Part shown: positions 16,463 to 27,640 of the stretch, one piece after another
How positions within the stretch are numbered: the stretch's first letter is position 1
Layout: each line of letters starts with the position of its first letter
Source: Gemmatimonadota bacterium
GTDB lineage: Bacteria > Gemmatimonadota > Gemmatimonadetes > Gemmatimonadales > Gemmatimonadaceae
Length of the DNA: 64,000 nt
Direction of reading: 5' to 3'
Assembly: GCA_016712265.1 (NCBI GenBank)
Contig: JADJRJ010000030.1
Coordinates: forward strand, 806,001-870,000
Translations under genes and position numbers: made by a program
Notes under the pieces: model-generated
Told to the model about the DNA's origin: nothing
The model's database searches: none
Seen by the model: only the letters and a program-made list of their open reading frames with translations

Positions 16463-17538
16463 CTCGCGGGCTGGACCGCCGGCACTGCCGGGCGTCGCCG
16501 GCCGAGGGCAAGCATGTCGAGGGCACGGCTCGGCTCCAGCGGCGCCTGCGCCTCCCCGCGGCAAGCGTAGTAGCAGGCGTCGCAGTTGATCGGTGCGTAC
16601 CCCTTGTAGTCGCGCCAGTGACCATCCAGGGGAAAGTCGGGACAGCGCTTAACGGTCCCGGTTGGCGAGATGTGGATCGTCCGGTTTCCCGAGTCGCAGG
16701 GACCCGGCAACTCGCCACGCAGGTACTGCGGGATGGTCGACAGGTAGTGGTCCGAGTTGGTGATGACCCCGCGGTGCGCTCGCTTGTAGGCCATCAGCTC
16801 CCCCACGGCGCGCGTCACCGCCTCCCGGCCGGTCGCATCCACGAGGTGGTCCCGATTACCGTTCTTGAAGTCCGTGTAGAGCGAGAAGTTGACCCCGATG
16901 CCCAAGGCCGCGGCGCGTTCAACGATGGGCAGCAGCTCGTCGACGTTGTCGTTCTTGATGACCGTGTTGAAGCGGATCCCGTCGATGCCATCCGCGCGCA
17001 TTTCCTGGACGGTGGACAGGATCTTCGCGGTGAGGCCAGGGATCCCGCGCGCGGCGTCGTGGCGACCGTCGAGATAGTCGAGCGAGATATTGAACTGGTC
17101 GATCCCAGCGTCCCACAATGCGCGAGCGCGCTCCAGGGTCAGCATCCCGCCATGGGTGATGAGCGTGATGTACGTGAGGCGTGAGGCCTCACGCACGGCG
17201 CGCACCAGGTCCTCGAGGTCACGACGGAGGAGCGGCTCCCCACCCGTGAAGGTGATCATCATTGGGGAGAAGTGGCGCGCCGCGTCCGCAAAACTGGTGA
17301 GCTCGTTCGCCTTCTCCGCCGCCGGTGTCTTCCAGTAATCGCAGAAGCCGCACCGGGCATTGCACCGCATCGTCACCTCGAAGTGCACGAGCATGGGCAT
17401 GCGCCGCAGGCTCAGCCAGGCGTACTTGGCGAGGAAGAGGGGGATGTGGTAGGGCTTGAAGTGCGAGGAAATCACTTGGTGCTGGTTGCGGGTTGCTGCT
17501 GGCTGGAGCTTGGGTGGAATGCTGGGGGCTGGGGGCAA
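16459..17538 (-). CDS. Radical SAM protein with C-terminal cysteine cluster, inside the hut operon
   Basis: The 359-residue product has the radical SAM cluster motif CNARCGFC (C59, C63, C66), then FTGGEPLLRRD and NISLDYLDGRHDAARG for SAM binding. A C-terminal set of five cysteines (C281, C299, C319, C322, C326) could bind an auxiliary Fe-S cluster in a SPASM/twitch-like fashion. The first 45 residues are poorly conserved in style, so a later start such as the Met near residue 47 is possible. It begins 8 nt after the hutU stop and overlaps hutI, so it is cotranscribed with histidine utilisation. The substrate is unknown, and I see no candidate precursor peptide beside it. Confidence 0.85.
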   Translation of the reverse strand: MPPAPSIPPKLQPAATRNQHQVISSHFKPYHIPLFLAKYAWLSLRRMPMLVHFEVTMRCNARCGFCDYWKTPAAEKANELTSFADAARHFSPMMITFTGGEPLLRRDLEDLVRAVREASRLTYITLITHGGMLTLERARALWDAGIDQFNISLDYLDGRHDAARGIPGLTAKILSTVQEMRADGIDGIRFNTVIKNDNVDELLPIVERAAALGIGVNFSLYTDFKNGNRDHLVDATGREAVTRAVGELMAYKRAHRGVITNSDHYLSTIPQYLRGELPGPCDSGNRTIHISPTGTVKRCPDFPLDGHWRDYKGYAPINCDACYYACRGEAQAPLEPSRALDMLALGRRRPAVPAVQPAR

Positions 17539-17546
17539 TACCGCAC

Positions 17547-19217
<1,671 letters not shown>

Positions 19218-19225
19218 GGCGTCTC

Positions 19226-20764
19226 CTAGTAGAGGGGGCCGACGCGCAGGTCGGCCACGATGTGTTCGTAGACGCCACGTTCCACCTGCTCGGCGACGGT
19301 GGCGATATCGGGCGACAACATGCGGTCGCGCTCCATCGTGGGCACGGCGCCGCGCAGCGTCGCACACGCGCGTTCCACGGGTGCACTCGACGTGAGCGGG
19401 CGACGAAACTCGAGGCCCTGGACGGCACACAACAGCTCAATGGCAAGGATATGGCGGACGTTCTGCACGACCTTGCGCAGCTTGACCGCGGCCCCCATCG
19501 CCATGGGGACAAAGTCTTCCTTGCCGCCATCCGTCGGGATCGAGTCCACCGAGGCCGGATGCGCGAGCCCCTTGTTCTCCGACGCCAGCGCAGCCGCCGT
19601 GACCTGGGCCATCATGAAGCCGGAGTTGACCCCGGGGTCTCGCGCCAGGAAGGGCGGCAGCCCCTGGTTGAGGTCCGGGTTCACCAGGCGATCGATGCGT
19701 CGCTCCGACATTGCACCCAGATTCGTGAGGGCAATCGCCAGGAAGTCGCAGGCCATGCCCACCGACTGGCCGTGGAAGTTGCCACCGCTCACCATGGAGC
19801 CATCCTCAAAGACCAGCGGGTTGTCCGTGGCCGCATTCAATTCGCGCGCGACCACCCCTTCCGCGTATTCGATGGCCTCGATGATCGGTCCGTGCACTTG
19901 CGGCATGCAGCGCAAGGCATAGGCATCCTGCACCCGCGGGTCATTCGTGCGATGCGACTCGCGGATCGCGCTGTCCTGCGTGAGCCCGCGAAATACGGCG
20001 GCCGACAACACCTGGCCGGGTTGCCCACGCACCCGGTGAATGCGATCCTCGAACGCCACGGGCGTCCCCAGCAAGGCATCGAGTGACGCAGCCCCCGCGA
20101 CGTGCGCCGTGGCCCACAGCGTCCGCGCGTCCGCCAACGCCAGGGCGGCTATCGCCGTGTGCGCCTGCGTGCCGTTGATGAGCGCTAGTCCTTCCTTGGG
20201 CCCCAACACCACCGGGGTGAGCCCGGCCGAAGCGAGCAAGTCTCTGGCCGGGGACACCTCACGGCCGCGACACAACGCGCCTTCGCCAATCAGGGCGAGC
20301 GCCAGGTGGGCCAACGGAGCCAAGTCGCCGCTGGCGCCCACACTGCCCTGCTCGGGAATTTGCGGAAAGAGCCCCGCATTCAGGAGCGAGAGCAGCAGCT
20401 CAACGACCTCAGCCCGAATGCCGGAGTACCCCTTGGCGAGTACGTTCGCCCGCAACAAGGTGACGGCCCGCGCCTCGGCCTCGCCCAACGGCGCCCCAAC
20501 CCCCGCGGCGTGGCTCCGAATGATCGACACCTGCAGCTCGGACAACCGGTCCGGAGGGATGGCAATGTCCGAGAGCCGGCCGAACCCCGTGTTCACGCCG
20601 TACACCGGCAGCCCGGTCGCGACCAGAGCTTCCAGGTGCGCGCGCACAGCGCCAAGTCGGGCGCCCACGTCCGGGTGCAGAGCCACGTGGGCGTGGCGGC
20701 GCGCCACAGCAACGACGCCGGCAATGTCCAGCGAATGGCCGTCCAGAATGATCCCGCTCGTCAT
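19226..20764 (-). CDS. hutH: Histidine ammonia-lyase
   Basis: The 512-residue protein shows the MIO-forming Ala-Ser-Gly triad at 144-146 within GSVGASGDLAPLAH. Other family blocks are YGVNTGFGRL (55-64), GNFHGQSVGMACDF and QEDFVPM-like KEDFVPMAMG. It deaminates histidine to urocanate, the first step of the hut pathway. It opens the hutH-hutU-rSAM-hutI unit. The 100 nt between it and lptD (upstream) contain no clear terminator, so read-through from the envelope block is possible. No hutC/hutP regulator gene is in view. Confidence 0.97.
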   Translation of the reverse strand: MTSGIILDGHSLDIAGVVAVARRHAHVALHPDVGARLGAVRAHLEALVATGLPVYGVNTGFGRLSDIAIPPDRLSELQVSIIRSHAAGVGAPLGEAEARAVTLLRANVLAKGYSGIRAEVVELLLSLLNAGLFPQIPEQGSVGASGDLAPLAHLALALIGEGALCRGREVSPARDLLASAGLTPVVLGPKEGLALINGTQAHTAIAALALADARTLWATAHVAGAASLDALLGTPVAFEDRIHRVRGQPGQVLSAAVFRGLTQDSAIRESHRTNDPRVQDAYALRCMPQVHGPIIEAIEYAEGVVARELNAATDNPLVFEDGSMVSGGNFHGQSVGMACDFLAIALTNLGAMSERRIDRLVNPDLNQGLPPFLARDPGVNSGFMMAQVTAAALASENKGLAHPASVDSIPTDGGKEDFVPMAMGAAVKLRKVVQNVRHILAIELLCAVQGLEFRRPLTSSAPVERACATLRGAVPTMERDRMLSPDIATVAEQVERGVYEHIVADLRVGPLY

Positions 20765-20864
20765 GCCGGAATGTCGCCGCGTCCCGCCCCCCCGGGTAGC
20801 CCCTCACCTGGCGGCCAACCTCCAGCGGCATGCACCAGCCGCGCCGCGAACCCCGCTAACCCGA

Positions 20865-23800
20865 CTAGAACTGACGGCGCCCCGTCGTCCCGCGCGGGTA
20901 CGACGCGCGGTCGTAATCCAGCTTGATGTCGGGTTGCGCGCGCAGGGCGATGTAAAACGTGAAGGCGAAGTTGCCGTTCGGGGACCGGGTGAACCCGAAG
21001 GTTGCATCCCAGTCGTGCATTTCGCGCTGCAGGGAGACTACATGCTGCGCAAACTCACCCGTGACCACGTCGTACGACGTCTGCCACTGTGCGGCCCAGA
21101 GGCGCGTCACATTGAACGACATCTGCCCGGTGATGTTCGACGTGGGCGGCATGCGGAAGAACGTCCCGCCGCGCGTGGTCTCGTTGAACGGCAGACCGGT
21201 CGTGGAGTTCCCGCCGATCGCGAACTGGTTGAGGCAGAGGGAGTACTGCAGCTGGTCGTCGCGGTACAGGTCGCACTGCGACTTCGGGTCGTACTCCTTG
21301 ATGTTGGTCCCGGTGGGCGGACGCTGCCGGTTGCTGTTGTACGACAGGTTCATCCGCCATCCCTGGCCCTTGGGGATGGACAGGGTCGCCAGGCGCGCGC
21401 TCCCGACGATGGATCGGCCGGCCATCAGCTCGCCCGAGCCGGCACGGGCCCCCTGACGCCCCTGCGCCCCCGCCTCCCCGCCCTGCTGCCGCGCGGCGCG
21501 CGCGCGCGAGGCGCTGTCGGCCACACGAATCCCGAGGAAGCGCGCGAGGGTCTGGACGATCGGGGAGTTCTGATCCAGCGAGATAGAGGCGCGCACGCCC
21601 TCGCGATACGGCTTGAACACGGCGGTATCGGAGATGGGATCGCCGAGAAACAGCGAGTAGTTCATCCCAACCTCAAAGCCCGGGAGCAGGTCCGTTCTCG
21701 CGCTCCAATCAAAGGTGCGGTTGGTCAGCCCGGTACCTCCGGACGACTCCTTCGCGCGGACGAAGTCATACGACAACGTCGTGAAGTTCATCGCGAGCAG
21801 CTTGATCTTGCGGCCTTCTTGCTGTTGCTGGGTGCGGCGCTGGGCCGTGTCGGCGGCCGTACTGTCCGCCAAGCTGTCCGATGGTGTGTCGCGGACCGGG
21901 GCCGCGACCGGTTCATCCGGGGCCCGCAGCTTGGCTTCGAACGACGTGTTGAACCCGAGGCTCACGGCGTTCTGTGGCAGGTTGCCGAGAAAGCCCACGG
22001 CCACGTCACCGTTCGCCGCCAGGAACTCGTCCGAGACGTTCCCCTTGGGCGTGTATTGCCACTGCAGCGTTGGTTCGATCGCATGGCGAATCGTCTCGAT
22101 CTTCCCGAATCCCGGGAAGAAGCCATAGATCTTTGGCGACATGGACACGCCGACGGCGGGCCGAAAGGTCTGCGCCACGAATTTGCCGCCCGTGCGCTCG
22201 GTTCGCACGATGAGCGGCGAACGTCCATCCACCTTCTGGAACTGCACGGATGGCGAGATGTTGAGCTTGCCCTGGGAGAAGTTCGGCAGCGAGAACGACG
22301 TCTCCCATTCCACCCCCGTGCGGTAGGTGCGGGCGAAAACCCGATCCTGGCGGACGGAGGTGTCACGCGGGTTGGGATAGATGACCCGGCGTTCCGGGAA
22401 GTCGTTGGCGACGTCCGTCAGCCGGAACGAGTTCCGCCAGCTGAAACCGAAAATCTCGACAGGTGTGTCAAACGAAACCGAGCTGTTTCGCGTGTTGCGC
22501 TTGAGGCGCTCCGTCGAATCGATCCCGGTGGCCGTCTGCTTGTACCGAAAGGCAAAGTCGCCGACCTGGTCGATATTGAGACTCTGCGAGTTCGCGATCG
22601 TCAGACTCGGCGTCCAGGTCATCCACTGCCCCAACTCGATGGGTTTGGAGGAGACTCGCAGGCTCGGGAAGTCGCGGTCGAGTTGGTCGCGTCCCGGATA
22701 TTGCTTTTGAGTGCCGCCGAGGTCGAACGAGAACGGCCCGCGCCCGGTGCGGAAGGTCGCCTGAGACGAGATGGTCTGGAGCGCCAACTGCGGGTTGAAG
22801 GTCGTTTGACGCTGGAGCTTTGCGTTCGACGTGTAGTTGAAGTTCGCGGTGAGGGCCGTGCGCTCGGAGAATTTCTGCTGGTGCAGGAACGAATACTGGT
22901 TCATCCGGTCGCCGTTCCGGCGATACAGCGTCGAGATCCCGAGCTTGCCGTCGATGAAGCGGTCCTTCCACACGTAGTCGAACGTACTGTTCAGCTGGAC
23001 GAAGCCCGGGCTGTTGCTCTGGGTGCGCGCATTGCTCGACCAGTCCATCGTGAGCGTCGTGCTGACGTAGTCGTTCAGGGCGAAATAGTAGCCAATGTCC
23101 TGAACCGAGCGCTGCAGGAAGGGCGATTGCCGGAAGATCTGGTTGAACCCGATGCGTGGCGCGAGCAACCCACTGCGACGGCCGGGCCGCATGTCGTTGA
23201 AGACGAACGGCAGCCACAACACGGGAATGTCCCCGATGTACAGAACGGCCGGCCGCACCACCATCACGTTCTTCGAGACCATCTTCATCTCTTTCGCCGC
23301 GAAGTGATAGTGCGGCTCCGTTTCCTCGCAGCTCGTGATCCATCCCTGCTGCGCGTAGAAGGCGGGAGCCCCCGCCCCGGTGGTATCGCCCTTGAACGCA
23401 GCCACGGTGCCGTGCACGACCCATCGCTGGCCACTCTCGACCGCGGTGGTCACGTTCCGCACGGTGCCTCGCCGATTCTTCACGTCATAGGTGAGCCGCC
23501 CGTACGACACGACGTCGTCCTGCCCCTGGGCCGGATCGCGCATGACCAGGGTGTCACCCCGCGCCGCGATGAACTGGGTGGAGTCATTGAACGTGATCGT
23601 GTCTCCGACGAGCACGGTGGAGTCCTTGGCCACCTGCGCCTTGCGACCCTGCAGGAGCATGGTGTGCTCGAGGGCGCGGAAGACCACGTTGGTTCCCTGG
23701 TACTTGGTGACCGAGTACCCCTCTCGCCCGAGGAGGGCGCTCATGGCCGAGTCTTCCGGCGCCCACTGGATCTCCCGGCGCTGCTGGACCGCCTCGAGTC

Positions 23801-24047
23801 CGGCAAGCCGACTCTTGCGAATGGAGTCGGCGCGCGCACGAATGGTATCAGCCGCCGTGAGGAGTTTCTTCCCCGTATCCGCAGCGGCCGGCGCCATCGA
23901 GCCTCCCGCGGTGTCCACGCGCGCCGGACGGCGAACAGTATCTGCACGCACCGCCGAGTCGCGCCGGACCGGTGGGGGTCCCTGCGCGACGATCTCTCGC
24001 GCCCCGAGCGCCATCAACGGCGCGAGGAGCCAGGGGCGCCACCTCAC
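20865..24047 (-). CDS. lptD: LPS-assembly outer membrane protein LptD
   Basis: GTG 24047 overlaps the tatC stop as GTGA and is followed by an apparent signal peptide (WLLAPLMALGAREIVAQG). The 1060-residue product has an N-terminal OstA/LptA-like beta domain (about 110-320), containing TSCEETEPHYHF and PVLWLPFVFNDMRPGRRSGL. A large C-terminal beta-barrel region, rich in alternating aromatic and polar strands, ends with aromatic Phe as outer-membrane barrels do. LptD inserts LPS into the outer leaflet. The style is closest to the LptD of Bacteroidetes-like lineages rather than Enterobacteria. Confidence 0.88.
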   Translation of the reverse strand: MRWRPWLLAPLMALGAREIVAQGPPPVRRDSAVRADTVRRPARVDTAGGSMAPAAADTGKKLLTAADTIRARADSIRKSRLAGLEAVQQRREIQWAPEDSAMSALLGREGYSVTKYQGTNVVFRALEHTMLLQGRKAQVAKDSTVLVGDTITFNDSTQFIAARGDTLVMRDPAQGQDDVVSYGRLTYDVKNRRGTVRNVTTAVESGQRWVVHGTVAAFKGDTTGAGAPAFYAQQGWITSCEETEPHYHFAAKEMKMVSKNVMVVRPAVLYIGDIPVLWLPFVFNDMRPGRRSGLLAPRIGFNQIFRQSPFLQRSVQDIGYYFALNDYVSTTLTMDWSSNARTQSNSPGFVQLNSTFDYVWKDRFIDGKLGISTLYRRNGDRMNQYSFLHQQKFSERTALTANFNYTSNAKLQRQTTFNPQLALQTISSQATFRTGRGPFSFDLGGTQKQYPGRDQLDRDFPSLRVSSKPIELGQWMTWTPSLTIANSQSLNIDQVGDFAFRYKQTATGIDSTERLKRNTRNSSVSFDTPVEIFGFSWRNSFRLTDVANDFPERRVIYPNPRDTSVRQDRVFARTYRTGVEWETSFSLPNFSQGKLNISPSVQFQKVDGRSPLIVRTERTGGKFVAQTFRPAVGVSMSPKIYGFFPGFGKIETIRHAIEPTLQWQYTPKGNVSDEFLAANGDVAVGFLGNLPQNAVSLGFNTSFEAKLRAPDEPVAAPVRDTPSDSLADSTAADTAQRRTQQQQEGRKIKLLAMNFTTLSYDFVRAKESSGGTGLTNRTFDWSARTDLLPGFEVGMNYSLFLGDPISDTAVFKPYREGVRASISLDQNSPIVQTLARFLGIRVADSASRARAARQQGGEAGAQGRQGARAGSGELMAGRSIVGSARLATLSIPKGQGWRMNLSYNSNRQRPPTGTNIKEYDPKSQCDLYRDDQLQYSLCLNQFAIGGNSTTGLPFNETTRGGTFFRMPPTSNITGQMSFNVTRLWAAQWQTSYDVVTGEFAQHVVSLQREMHDWDATFGFTRSPNGNFAFTFYIALRAQPDIKLDYDRASYPRGTTGRRQF

Positions 24048-24838
24048 CCACCACCCTCGTTCTCGAGGTCGCGTTCGCGCTGCTTGCGCAACTTGCGACG
24101 GTAAATCACGATCGAGCACAACACGCTGACCTCGTACAACCCAATCAGCGGCAGCGCGACCGCAGCCAGCGAGACGGGGTCCTGCCCGGGTGTGATGAAC
24201 GCCGAAGCGACGAGACAAGCCACCAGCGCATGGCGCCGGTACTTGTTGAGGAACGCGGGCGTCACGATATCGAGCGCGGTCAACGCGATGATCGCAATGG
24301 GCAGCTCGAACACGGCCCCCATGATCAAGGAGAAGCTGATCGCAAAATCGAAGTACCGCGTGACATCAATCATCGGCGAGATCACGCTCGACTGCACGTT
24401 GAGCAGGAAGTTCAACGTGAGCGGAATCAGGACGAAATAGGCCAGCGACACCCCGCCGAGGAACAACACGGCGCCAAAGATCAGCACGGGGACAATGACT
24501 CGCTTTTCGTGCTTGTACAGCGCCGGCGACAGGAACGACCACAACTGGTAGACGATCACCGGGGAAGCAACAATCGCCCCGATCGCGAAGGCCGCGCTCA
24601 TCACGATCTTGAATGCGCCCGCCGGGTGCGTGGTGATCAGCTTACCGTCAGGCAGGTACGGCAGGATCGGCTGCGCGAGGAACTTGATGGCGTCGTAGCG
24701 CAGCAGGACAAAGAACGCCACACCCACCCCAAGGATCACCGCGAGGAGGGACCACAGGATGCGCCACCGCAACTCCTCGAGGTGCTCGAGGAACGGCATT
24801 TCCGCCTGGGCCCCCACCCTGCCCTTCGATTCGGCCAT
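24044..24838 (-). CDS. tatC: Sec-independent protein translocase TatC
   Basis: The 264-residue polytopic membrane protein has about six transmembrane helices. It begins with the conserved MPFLEHLEELRWRILWSL motif, and has SPVIVYQLWSFLSPALYKHEK and an F-x-LPI-type FELPIAI motif. TatC is the receptor for twin-arginine signal peptides. It lies 7 nt after the cpoB stop and is coupled to lptD by GTGA. The partner tatA is about 14 kb away at 9805. Confidence 0.96.
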   Translation of the reverse strand: MAESKGRVGAQAEMPFLEHLEELRWRILWSLLAVILGVGVAFFVLLRYDAIKFLAQPILPYLPDGKLITTHPAGAFKIVMSAAFAIGAIVASPVIVYQLWSFLSPALYKHEKRVIVPVLIFGAVLFLGGVSLAYFVLIPLTLNFLLNVQSSVISPMIDVTRYFDFAISFSLIMGAVFELPIAIIALTALDIVTPAFLNKYRRHALVACLVASAFITPGQDPVSLAAVALPLIGLYEVSVLCSIVIYRRKLRKQRERDLENEGGG

Positions 24839-24845
24839 CGTGGGC

Positions 24846-25676
24846 TCAGCGGTTGCGCATGAGCCACTCGCGAGCGAAGTCCGCGACCTCGCTCACCGGG
24901 TATTCCTTCGACACACGCTCCATCATCGCGCGCGCCTCGGCGCGACGACCACGCCGCGCCAGCGAGTTGCCCAGCTTGTAGAGCGCCGTCGGCGCCCGCG
25001 TCGCCCGCGGGTGTTCTCGCACCATGCGCAGGTACATGCTATCGGCCTGGGCCGGCTTGCCATCAGCATCATACGCGTCCGCCAGGAACACCATCGCGTC
25101 CGGTGCCACTTCCGCCGTGGGATACTTGGCCAGGATCTCCTCGAAGGCTGCCTGCGCCGCGGCGTAGTTGCCGCGCGTGGCCTGCGCGAGCCCTTCGGTA
25201 TACAGCTGTGCCGGGCCGACGGTCTCCACCGGAGGTGCCACAGGTCTGACAGCACCCGCCGTGGTATCACCGGGGGCGGGCGCGGGAGGGGTGAGCTGCG
25301 CCTGACGCGCCTCCATGATCCGCCGCTCATTGTCGGCCTGGAACCGGGCAATCATCGCCTGGCTCGCACCGACCAGCTCCTGGGTCTGGATGAGCATCTC
25401 GCGAATCTGGCGGAAGTCACTCCGGTTGTCCCCGTTGCTCACGACCATGCGCGCGCTCAGGGCGCGCAGCGTGTCGTTCACGACGCCGAGGTTCTGCGCG
25501 AGGCGTGCATTCAGCTGGTCGACCTGGCGGGCGCGCGCGGTATCTGCCGCCGCCGACTCACGACGCAAGGTCAGGATATCTCCTTGCAGGATCCGCACGT
25601 CGTTGCGGGTCGCAAAGCAGGCCCCGGTCCCCAGGAGCAGGACGGGCAGGAGTCGGAGAAGGCGTGGCGAGCCCAT
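24846..25676 (-). CDS. cpoB: Tol-Pal system protein CpoB/YbgF-like lipoprotein with TPRs
   Basis: The 276-residue protein has a lipoprotein signal ending LLGTGAC (Cys20). Next come a coiled-coil region (about 25-125, with RQVDQLNARLAQ) and a Pro-rich hinge. The C-terminal TPR domain (about 150-270) contains the YTEGLAQATRGNYAAAQAAF block seen in YbgF/CpoB. These proteins coordinate PBP1B and Tol-Pal during outer-membrane constriction. The start overlaps the pal stop as TGATG, the position cpoB has in many tol operons. Unlike E. coli CpoB it looks lipidated. Confidence 0.9.
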   Translation of the reverse strand: MGSPRLLRLLPVLLLGTGACFATRNDVRILQGDILTLRRESAAADTARARQVDQLNARLAQNLGVVNDTLRALSARMVVSNGDNRSDFRQIREMLIQTQELVGASQAMIARFQADNERRIMEARQAQLTPPAPAPGDTTAGAVRPVAPPVETVGPAQLYTEGLAQATRGNYAAAQAAFEEILAKYPTAEVAPDAMVFLADAYDADGKPAQADSMYLRMVREHPRATRAPTALYKLGNSLARRGRRAEARAMMERVSKEYPVSEVADFAREWLMRNR

Positions 25677-26296
25677 CAGCGGGGAGGAACGAGGGTGTCT
25701 CCGCCGGCCACGATCTCGAACTCGGCACGGCGATTGAGGCGGAACGCTTCTTCCGTACCATCGGTCACCTCGGGACGTTCCTCCCCAAGGCTCAGGATGT
25801 CGATTCGTGACTCATCGACGCCGCGATCGGTCAGGTACTTCTTCACGGCGGCCGCCCGCCGCTGGCCGAGGGCGAGGTTGTACTCATCGGAACCACGGTC
25901 GTCGGCGTGGCCGGTGATGCGGACGCGCACCCCGACGTTGGCCATCATGATCGCGAGCTTGGCATCGAGCAGCGCACGCCCCTCGGCGGACAACTCGGCC
26001 ATGTCGTACTCGAAGTACACCTTCTGCCCCAGCGTCGCCTTGATCCCGGCGACCGCACGCTCGCGCGCCTCGCGGGCCTCACGAGCTTCGCGCTCGACGC
26101 GGAGGCGGTCGGCTTCGATCGAGTCACGGCGCGCGCGTTCGGCCGCCTCACGAGCCGCCCGGCACGCGGCGTCGCATGTCTCAGTTGGCGCGGGACCGCC
26201 TGGTGACACCCCGGTGTCTACCTGCTTCTTCTTGCAGGCCGCGAGGGTCAGCAGGGATACCAGCGCAAGGGTGACGGTTCGTGAGGTGTTTGGCAT
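25676..26296 (-). CDS. pal: Peptidoglycan-associated lipoprotein Pal
   Basis: The 206-residue protein has a lipobox ending LTLAAC (Cys21), an Arg/Glu/Ala-rich helical linker (about 45-95) and a C-terminal OmpA-like peptidoglycan-binding domain. That domain starts KVYFEYDMAELS and includes ITGHADDRGSDEYNLALGQR and LGEERP. Pal tethers the outer membrane to the cell wall and works with TolB. The linker is longer than usual. It follows tolB by 24 nt. Confidence 0.95.
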   Translation of the reverse strand: MPNTSRTVTLALVSLLTLAACKKKQVDTGVSPGGPAPTETCDAACRAAREAAERARRDSIEADRLRVEREAREAREARERAVAGIKATLGQKVYFEYDMAELSAEGRALLDAKLAIMMANVGVRVRITGHADDRGSDEYNLALGQRRAAAVKKYLTDRGVDESRIDILSLGEERPEVTDGTEEAFRLNRRAEFEIVAGGDTLVPPR

Positions 26297-26320
26297 CAGG
26301 AGAGCGAGCGGTGAGCTGGG

Positions 26321-27640
26321 TTAGCGTCTGGTGGTGCGAAGCAGCGGCGACCACGCCGCGTGTCTGGCTCGGCTGTTGCCGTGCGTGAGCTGGCGCGCCG
26401 TACCCGACTGCGTGTCCATGATCCACAACTGGGCGATCCCGGAACGGGTCGACGTGAACACAATGTGCCGGCTGTCCGGGGCGAACGATGCGTTCTCGTT
26501 CACGCCACTGCTCGTTTGCTGCTTCACCGACCGATCGAGCACGTTGAACAGCATCAGCTGGAAGTTGCCGCCGAACTGCATCTGGAACGCGATGAGCCGA
26601 CCATCCGGGGACCAGTCCGGGTCCGATCGATAGGCAGGCTCGAGTTGGGGCACCAGCGGTTCCGCGTTGGTCCCGTCGGCGTCGGCGACGAAGATGTCGA
26701 TGCGGCCGAGGCGGTTGGTGGTGTACGCGATCCGGCGCCCGTCGTGGCTGAAGGTCGGCGACATGTTATCCGACCCGCGCCCGATCGACACGCGCCGCGG
26801 CGGCTCGCTGCCAAACGGACTCGCGGCCACGAGGTCCATCCCGTTCTCATTCCCTGCCGAGTAGACGAGGGTGTTGCCGTCCGGGCGGGAGAAGGCCGGC
26901 GACTGGGCCAGCCCCGCGCCCGTCGCGAGCGTGCGCGTCGGCCCACCAACCTCGCGGATGATCACGCGCGCGCCAGCGTCGGTCAGGCTGGTATAGGCCA
27001 TGTGGCCCCCCGCCGGATGCCAAGTCGGCGACAGCGCGCGCACATCGCCGGTGATCGCGGTCGGGTTCGCCCCGTCCGAGTCGATCTGCCACACCCGCCC
27101 CTGCGACACATACAGGATTCGGGTCGCCGAAATGCCGCGTACGCCCGTCACGATCTGCTCAATGTCGTCGGCGATGGTGTGCACGGCCAATCGCCAGTCG
27201 GGCGTGCGTGACGGCGACGGCAGCGGAAAGGCGTTCGCCCGGGCCACGGCCCGTTCCCCGACCGAGTGCAGGGTCACCTGCACGCCGAACGAGGTGGGCA
27301 CCACCTGCACCACGACGTCGGCCCCCAGGTTCTGGAAGAGCGGGTAGTTCCAGGTCCCGTTCGCGTTAGGCGGAGGCACCGCCTCGGGCGCGAGGTCGAG
27401 GACGGTGGTGCGGTCGCCGTGGACCAGGTCGCGCGTCAGGATGCGACGGATGGAGTCCCCGTCCACCCCGGAAACCGGCAGGATCAGGACCCCCGGCCGC
27501 GTGTTGCGCGCCCGCACGTCGAGCCGCAGGCGAACCCCCTCACGCCACGTGGTATCCTGCGCCCCAGCCGCGCGAACGCTGGCCGCCAGGGCGCCGAGAG
27601 TGAGAAGTACGGCCAGCGCACCACGGCGCGAGGGGATCAT
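26321..27640 (-). CDS. tolB: Tol-Pal system periplasmic protein TolB
   Basis: The 439-residue protein has a signal peptide (about 1-27, ending RAAGAQ), an N-terminal TolB domain (about 35-150) and a WD40-like beta-propeller. The propeller is made of PD40 repeats such as SPTFSHDGRRIAYTTNRLG and DPDWSPDGRLIAFQ. TolB binds Pal and relays the TolQRA force. The ATG overlaps the preceding tolA-like stop as TGATG. Confidence 0.95.
   Translation of the reverse strand: MIPSRRGALAVLLTLGALAASVRAAGAQDTTWREGVRLRLDVRARNTRPGVLILPVSGVDGDSIRRILTRDLVHGDRTTVLDLAPEAVPPPNANGTWNYPLFQNLGADVVVQVVPTSFGVQVTLHSVGERAVARANAFPLPSPSRTPDWRLAVHTIADDIEQIVTGVRGISATRILYVSQGRVWQIDSDGANPTAITGDVRALSPTWHPAGGHMAYTSLTDAGARVIIREVGGPTRTLATGAGLAQSPAFSRPDGNTLVYSAGNENGMDLVAASPFGSEPPRRVSIGRGSDNMSPTFSHDGRRIAYTTNRLGRIDIFVADADGTNAEPLVPQLEPAYRSDPDWSPDGRLIAFQMQFGGNFQLMLFNVLDRSVKQQTSSGVNENASFAPDSRHIVFTSTRSGIAQLWIMDTQSGTARQLTHGNSRARHAAWSPLLRTTRR

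Noticed and set aside
20040..24104. Very long plus-strand open frame (1354 codons) opposite hutH/lptD
   Set aside because: It is the antisense of hutH and lptD, whose motifs are clear; the long frame comes from high GC and its composition is Arg/Pro-rich filler.
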